NCBI GenBank assembly: GCA_001414485.1
Contig: LLEY01000213.1
Span: 1-64,000, forward strand
Source of the DNA: Calycina herbarum
Lineage: Eukaryota; Ascomycota; Leotiomycetes; Helotiales; Pezizellaceae
DNA length: 64,000 nt
Direction of reading: 5' to 3'
Part shown: positions 57,401-64,000 of the stretch, in pieces
How positions within the stretch are numbered: position 1 is the stretch's first letter
Layout: the number at the start of each line of letters is the position of its first letter
Position numbers and translations under genes: made by a program
Notes under the pieces: generated by a model
Database searches by the model: none
Told to the model about the DNA's origin: nothing
Seen by the model: the letters and a program-made list of their open reading frames with translations, nothing else

Positions 57401-58959
57401 TTACTAAGTTAGATATATAACAAGTCTTCTACTATATCTAAATAGACTCTAACTTAGAAGAGATAACCACGTTTAAGTCTAGGTATAGAATATATAAATA
57501 TAAGGTCCTTTCTTTTAGACTCTATAATAGACCGCTATCTACTAACGTTATATAAACGACGTCTTAATCGAATATCTAGATAACTTCTATATTACTTACT
57601 TAGACGATATATTAATTTATTTAAATAATATCGAAGAATATAAGAAATAAGTTAGAAAGGTTCTAAGTCGGCTCTAAAAAGCAGAACTCTAAGTAGATAT
57701 TAAGAAAAGTAAATTTAGTATTACTCGAGTTAAATATCTTAGCTATATATTAACTATAAAAGAACTCGAAGTAGACTCTAAGAAAGTAGAACCTCTATAT
57801 AACTAGGCCTAACCTAGTACTATAACAGGTATAAAGTCCTACCTAGGCTTTTATAGTTTCTATAGATAATTTATTAAGAACTTTAGTAAAATCGTAAAAC
57901 CTCTAATTACTATAACACGCTCTTTAAAGCTGTTTTAGTAGACACTCGAATATAAGAAAGCCTTTAAAGAATTATAGACCTAGCTACTCTTAGTTTAAGC
58001 TTTATACTACTTCGACTCTAAACTTAATACAAAGCTAGAGATAGACTCTTCTAATAGAGTAATAGCTAGTATATTCTCCTAATAATATAGTAATTAGTAG
58101 TATCTTATAGGTTTTTACTCCTACGTTCTAGTTAGCTATAAAGTAAATTAGGAAATCTATAATAAGGAATTATTTATAATTATTAAAGTATTTAAGAAAT
58201 AGCAGCCTAAACTTATATTATATCAGAGCTATATTAACATATACTTAGACTATAGATCCTTAGAATACTTTATAATAACTAAGCTACTTATAGCTAAGTA
58301 AGTATAATAGATAGAATTCCTATCTAACTTTAATTTCCAGATCTAATTTATATCTAGAATAGTAAATCAAAAGGCAAATATCCTAATTAGACATAAGTAA
58401 GATATTAAAATACAGGATTAAGTTAAGTTAAATAGCCGCTTATATACTCTTTTCAGATCTATTAGATTAGATCTTTTTATAAAAACAAGTAATATCTATT
58501 AGTATAATTCAGCTAGATATTATACTAGAATCTAGGTTAGACCTAATTTAGAGGCTAAAGGCAGATAATATATAATCCTTCTAGAAAGAGCGTAGCTAGC
58601 TTAAGAACAGTTATACTATCTCGCTAGACAATTTACTCCTATTTAGAAGACGGCTTTATATCTAAAGAAATACTAAACTCTATATAAATCTAATCTAAGA
58701 AGTCTATAACTAAGTATCTAGTACTTACCTAAGTATCTAAAAGATATACTAGTTATTAGCTCTCGCCTACTACTAGATCGGTATAGGTTTAGACTATAAA
58801 GTATATATAGCTAACTACTAAGCGTATAGATACTCTTATTCTTAATAGACTAAATAGTAAGGGTTTCTTCACCTACTACCAGTTCCTAATTACCTAATAT
58901 AGTATTTATATATAGATTTTAAGTCCTTTCTAAAAGATAAACATAGATATAATACTATA

Positions 58960-61921
58960 ACGTAATCTATCACCGAGCTGCGTATATTACCGAGCTACGT
59001 ACTTTTACCGAATTTACTACTCTACTACTTTAACACGCGTTTTCTTCTTCTATAATACAAGTCTAAACTTAAGAAGTACGAATTAGATTAGCTATTAAAG
59101 CTATTTAAATATCTAAACGAAAATTAAGTTATAGAAACGCTGTAAAAATCTATAAAGTTTCTAAATCTACTCTTCGTCTTAGAATAAACGGCCGACCTTC
59201 TTATAGCGATACTAAACCTAATTGTTTAAAGCTGACGAAATTAGAGAAGGAAATAATTATTCGATATATATTTAATCGAGATTCTAGAGGGTTTTCGCCT
59301 TAGCTAGTTAATATAGAAGATATAGCGAATTACCTTCTCGAGGTATATAGAGTAAAATACGTTAGAAAGCGCTAGGTAGAACGATTCGTAGTTCGACGAC
59401 TAGAGCTAAAGACGCGTTTTAATCGTGTTTACGACTTTTAAAGAGCCTTATACGAAGATCCTAAGTTAATTAGCGCGTGGTTTCGACTAGTAAAGAATAT
59501 AACGTATTTCCCGAGTAAGCCGATCACCCGGGTAAGCTGATTACTAAAACACTAAAACGCGACACTTAACTTAAAATTAAAATACTACTACTTAATTAAG
59601 CCTAACCCTCTAATAAAGAGGGTTGTATTCTTTTAGCTGTCTAAGCCTTTAATTCAGGTTATTTTAAGAGTATACGAGCTTGTGTTAAAGCTTATAACGT
59701 GCCTTATATAACCCTCTACAACCGAATATACGGAATCCCTTCGCGACGCGATACTTCTTCTAATACTTAAAGACTTACCTTCGAAGAAGAGCGAGCTATT
59801 ATACGATATATTCTCGACCTAGACTTACGTAGATTCCTACCTCGGCTAGTAGCTGTTCGAGAAATAGTAGACCTTCTTCTCTCTAAATACGACGCGCCTC
59901 TAGTAGGTAAGAATTAGACTTCTACCTTTATTAAACGTTATATAGAGATTAAAACGAAATTTAGCTGTAAGTACGATTATAAAAAAGCTTAGTACGAAGA
60001 CCTTATAGTTCTTAGAGACTGGTTTAGGCTTATATGAAATATAATTACTAAATATAAGGTTATAGAGAAGGATATATATAACTTCGACGAAGCTAGGTTT
60101 CTTATAAGAGTTATTATAACTGCTAAAGTTGTTATAAGCTTAGAGTTAAGGAATCGTCTAAAGACTGCTTAGCTAGGAAATAGAGAGTGGGTTTCGATTA
60201 TATAGGGTATAAACTTATATAGTTAGGCACTTCCTCTGTTTATTATTTTCAAGGGATAGCACTACCTCTTAGCTTAGTATAAGGAGTTAGGTCTTCTATA
60301 AGATTAGGTAATTATACTAAGTAAGAATAGATAGACGATAAACGAGATTAGATTTAAGTAGATTTAGTACTTTAATAAACATATAAAAGGTTATATAGTT
60401 AGGTGATATAGACTCCTTGTTCTTAATAGCTACGAGTTATATATTTTAGTTTAATTTTAGTAATACTATTAAGATAATAATATTATTACTCTCTATATAC
60501 TACTATACTTATCTTACATCTTTCAGCCTCTTAACGTTGGCTGTTTTAGCTCTCTAAAGGTATTATATAGTAAGTAGATTAAGAATCTCGTTTAAGTTAG
60601 AATCTAGTATATTACTAAGCTTAAGTTCCTTCTTATATTTAAAAAGGCATTTAAAGCTACATTTATAGAGCAGAATATTAAGAGTAGATTCTAAGTAACT
60701 AGCTTAGTTCTATATAATCCTAAGAACGTGCTTTCTTACCTTAATCTAAGGCTAAAGATACTAACTCCACCCTCTATAAACGAGCTAAACTAGACCCCAA
60801 AGACGCTACAGAACGTAATAGAGCTTAGATTCTAGACTATATATCTTAAAAACCATATTATACGATACTAAGATAGCTCTCTAATATTAATTAACAAGGT
60901 ATTTGATCGGCTTACTAAGGGAGCTCAAATTATAATATACGGAGCTACTCTTATAAGAGCTGAAATTAAGATATTATAAGAGGCAAATCAGCTTAAAAAG
61001 AGAAGGGAGAGAAAGCGAAAGAGGCGTATTTACTAAGGTGGAAGTCTTATAGTTAAGGAAGGCAAGGAAATTATTTAAAGTATTCAAACTTAGCAGAAAG
61101 AGAGTAGTAATAATATACAGCGCCAGCGCTTAGAAGGTAAGCGGCGACGTTGTAGTTTATATAATCAGGTTAGATATAATACTCGTATATACGAGGCACC
61201 TTAGGAATCGATTAATATAAGTAGCTAGAGGTTTTTTAATAGTGTTGTTATAATATATTTAAAGTTGTAGTATTATCGCGTTTTAGTAATCGGCTTACCC
61301 GGGTGATCGGCTTACCCGGGAAATACGTTATAAGCGAAATATAGTATAGTAGATAGCGATTTCTATAACTTCGACGAGACCGGCTTTATAATAAGTTAAA
61401 TCTGTCTTAGAATAGTTGTTACTTATACTAATCAACGTAGTAAGAGTAAGGCAGTTTAACTAGGTAATCGAGAATAGGCGATAGTAAGATATAGAGCGTT
61501 TAGCTTATAAATTAACTCTTGTTAATACCGAGCTACGTATACTTCGAGCGGTAAATAAGGTACTTTCTAAGCGTTGTAGAGCTAAAAAGAATCGTATCTA
61601 TTAAGGAGGTATACTTACTATAGAGGATATATACGATATTATAGCTTAAGACGAAGTAAATAAGCAGATACGACGTAATAAGCGCTTTAGAAGAGTAAAT
61701 CGTAAGGAAGGGATTTCGACTATATAACGTTATAGTACTTACGGAAAGACTGGTTATAATACGCGAACTTGTTAAGAACTTATAGATATATCTAGCTTAT
61801 TAGAATCTAAAGAGTAATAAGTTTTATCTATTATTATAGTTGATTTATTATATTTTAAAGTAGTAGAAGTCGGTAAAAGTACGTAGCTCGGTAATATACG
61901 TAGCTCGGTAATAGATTACGT
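58960..61921 (+). mobile_element. Pogo-type transposon with deleted centre, hosting a second pogo
   Basis: TIRs start ACGTAATCTATCACCGAGC and contain a duplicated TTACCGAGCTACGTA motif. TA duplication at 58958-58959 and 61922-61923. Without the inner element it is 1133 bp. The transposase N-terminal DNA-binding half (LRLRINGRPSYSD, RDSRGFSP, ELKTRFNRVYDF) leads to FYNFDETGF after the insertion, the first catalytic Asp. Then the middle of the catalytic domain is missing and a C-terminal zinc-knuckle region follows (CSTCGKTGHNARTC-like, here YSTYGKTGYNTRTC). It is therefore a deletion derivative inserted in the integrase of element F. Confidence 0.85.
59502..61328 (+). mobile_element. Fot1/pogo-type transposon, 1827 bp, copy 2
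   Basis: Same TIRs and exactly the same length as 38852-40678. TA duplication at 59500-59501 and 61329-61330. The plus-strand transposase shows YIFQPLNVGCFSSLK (family motif S-H-LLQPLDVGCF, with Asp to Asn) and later VLSYLNLRLKILTPP. RIP stops throughout. It is inserted within the transposase gene of another pogo element. Confidence 0.9.
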
Positions 61922-62960
61922 TACTAGTATTTATTAACCGTCTTAGAAAGGATTCGGTATCTATTCTCTACTATTCTACGACCGACGCTAGAGGATTAGC
62001 TTAACTTTTTATATAGTAGATCTATTGTTTTAGACACTATTCTAAATCGATTACGTCTAATAGAGGACCTTAATTCGTCTTAGCTTTTTAAACGGAATTC
62101 TATTATATTATTAGTATTAAGCTTAAGCTCTCTATAGCTTACTATAAATAAATAGATAGTTAGATAGAGATTATAAACTAATATATCGATTAGAGGCTAA
62201 GGCCTTTTATAACCTACTACTAGGATAATTAGAGCGAGTTAATCTCTCTAATAGACTAAGTATAAATAACTCTTTTATACTTCTTAATTAGTATAACCTC
62301 TTATTAGCTTAAGTTTAGACTCGATTCGAGAATCTTATAAAACTAGAATACCTTAAAGATTTCTATTTCTTAGGAACGATTAAATTATAATAAAGTAGCT
62401 AAAATAGCTTAATATATATACTCGGCCTAGAACGTAGCTAAAGATAATATAACCAAAGCCTAGTAGAGAATATAAGATAGTACGAATTAATACTAAAGAG
62501 CTATTAACTAGGATATTAGTAATAAAGTCTACTTATTAATAAGGAACCTTAAGATAAATCGACCTAGCTGAAAGCTAGCTAAGTAGTAGACAGGACCTTT
62601 TAAGATACTAGAACGTATAGAATACTCTTATAAGCTAAAGCTTCTAGAAGGATTATTAATTTATAACGTTTTCGCTATAAACGTACTATCTAAGGACCTA
62701 AATACCTCTCTACCTAGATAGGAAGCCTTAGAGCCACTCTTAGAGATTATTCAGAGTATATAAGAATAGGAAGTTTAAGAGATTCTCGCTAGTAGACTTT
62801 TTAGAAGATAACTATAATATTAAGTAAATTAGGTTAGCTACGATTTAGACTCTATCTAGTATCCTACCGACAATTTTCAAGGTTTACTATATCGATTAAG
62901 AGACTTCTACGTTAAATACCTAGAGTAACTAGAACTACTCTAACTCCTCTCTAAATAGAT

Positions 62961-63114
62961 ACGTATATAAGAAACAGATAAGAACGAGTAAAGAATTTAT
63001 TATTTAACTAAACAACTCTTAAAAATATCTACTAATCCTAGTTACTCCTAAGTAACTTAAAATCGACAAAGTAGAAGAATAAGAAGATAATACTAAGTTA
63101 CTACTAAATAGGAT
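62961..63114. other. Spacer after element F
   Basis: AT-rich, no element end or gene recognised. Confidence 0.5.
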
Positions 63115-63800
63115 CTAAAGCTTAATCTCCTTCTCTACCTCAGCTGCTCTGTTAGCTAGCTGTGTAGTAGTAGCCTTAGCCTCCTCCTTATTATCCTCGT
63201 TCTTATAATCCTCCTCCTCGCTATTCTCTCTACTGAAAGGGACCTGAACTGGCTTATCTCTAGGAACCTCCTTTACCTCTACGTGCTTACGCTTCTTACT
63301 TTAACGACTACCCGCGACCTGTAAGCTCTTTAGATAGGCCTTAAAGAGGTCCCGAATCTAGACCTGTATAGTATTACCGGCCTGTTAGAATATTAGTCTA
63401 AAATCACCTTTGTAACCGTACTAACTAAGGAAGGAATATTTATAGTAACCTCGACGTGAAGCGCCTGAGTCTTCTTAAGAAGCGTGTACTACAACTCTGT
63501 TATAGTCTTAGATACCTCCGTAGTAGCAACGACTATAATCTTATTAATAGCCTTAGCAGTCTTCTTAATTATAACCAGGCTTTCTAAGAGCTATAAGATA
63601 ATAAACTCCTTCTCTATAAACTAGGGCAACTATAATAGTTAGTATAGGTTAAGACTTGGTTCGGACTTAGGACTGCTTACTAAGACATAAACGGCGTTCT
63701 GTCTAACGTAATACTCGTACTTCTTAGATATGTCTTTTACGAAGACATACTTATGCTCTCTGTCTCTAGCTTTTGCCTAAAGATACTAAACGTAGCAGAC
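63115..63800 (-). pseudogene. Unidentified coding remnant with acidic C-terminus
   Basis: On the minus strand one frame from about 63795 reads KARDREHKYVFVKDISKKYE, YYVRQNAVYVLVSSPKSEPS, then helical sequence with a few TAA/TAG (Gln/Trp positions) to VTKVILD. A neighbouring frame then continues DLFKAYLKSLQVAGSR, a stop, SKKRKHVEVKEVPRDKP, and an acidic end (SREEN-like, EEEDYKNEDNKEEAKATTT) to TAG at 63117-63115. A frame shift near 63400-63440 joins them, or an intron does. RIP is light compared with the gypsy elements. The basic KKRKH cluster could be a nuclear localisation signal. I do not recognise the family; the gene may extend past the window end. Confidence 0.4.
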
Positions 63801-64000
63801 GCGGTGGGTATCTAGAAGGGTACTAGCAGGGTAAGGAAGAGGTATTATGTTATATAAACTGATTAGTACTCTGAATCAGCCCCGACTCTGAAGGTGAAGA
63901 CTTACGTTGTAGATATATGTGTGTTATGTGTTTATATATCTAAAGACGTTAGTATAAGAAGATATACCTGATTAGAGAGTATTCTTACGATTTGATTTGT

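Larger units (their letters stand above)
54223..62960 (+). mobile_element. Gypsy chromovirus element F, plus strand
   Basis: Begins with an LTR related to the solo LTR at 19118. Gag zinc knuckle near 56000-56050 is RIPped (Y-Y..Y-S-KPGYYKPDY, each key Cys/His now Tyr). RT retains an intact Y-L-D-D-I-L-I-Y box at 57597-57620, unlike elements B-E. Integrase is split by the nested pogo elements at 58960-61921 and resumes with SNRGP, KLKLSIAYYK and MDQVQ-type motifs. The chromodomain at 62764-62880 reads EILASRLF...WVSYDLDS-like with RIP stops. No 3' LTR is found before 63115, so the right end is lost or deleted. Confidence 0.82.

Noticed and set aside
783..63114. A Starship-type giant element
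   Set aside because: No tyrosine-recombinase captain gene or long cargo with matching ends was seen; the layers are explained by nested LTR, LINE and TIR elements.

Overview
The window looks like a repeat compartment of a filamentous ascomycete (Pezizomycotina) genome. Three things point there. Ty3/Gypsy chromoviruses, a Tad-like LINE, Fot1/pogo transposons and a hAT element are nested in one another. The few ordinary genes have short GT..AG introns. Long stretches carry the footprint of repeat-induced point mutation (RIP): CpA and TpG are nearly absent, TpA is in excess, and coding remnants are broken almost only at former Gln/Trp/Arg codons that now read TAA, TAG or TGA. The first 480 bases contain no CpA and no TpG at all. 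The species is not identifiable from sequence alone.

Layout. 1-782: end of a minus-strand gypsy element cut by the window edge, with its 5' LTR. 783-6805: RIP-degraded DNA, then a RIP-light pocket with a minus-strand coiled-coil pseudogene containing two 15-bp minisatellites. 6806-13671: gypsy element, minus strand. 13672-15049: degraded spacer. 15050-22286: full-length gypsy element, plus strand, with 462-bp LTRs, CGGGG target duplication and a 319-bp solo LTR of another family inside its RNase H region. 22287-36790: a non-RIPped island with an F-box pseudogene, a LINE tail, two head-to-head hAT copies, a pogo transposase carrying a solo LTR, a four-exon secreted-protein gene (32596-34056), a second LINE tail, an array of perfect hairpins, and a minus-strand single-pass membrane-protein gene (36024-36560). 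36790-42400: a 433-bp MITE and a gypsy fragment split by an 1827-bp pogo element. 42430-54222: a LINE split by a gypsy element (43649-50246, TSD TTATA). 54223-62960: a gypsy chromovirus whose integrase is split by a pogo element, itself split by a second 1827-bp pogo copy. 63115-64000: an unidentified minus-strand coding remnant.

Only two genes look intact, the secreted protein and the membrane protein. Both sit in the island flanked by RIPped transposons, a setting in which fungal secreted or effector-type genes are often found. The most unusual signals are: (i) an antisense, cysteine-cluster reading frame kept in register between pol and the 3' LTR of three gypsy elements; (ii) the head-to-head hAT composite, which has 3' TIRs at both outer ends and none in the middle; (iii) the hairpin array downstream of the membrane-protein gene; and (iv) LTR pairs whose RIP pattern maps the edges of RIP.
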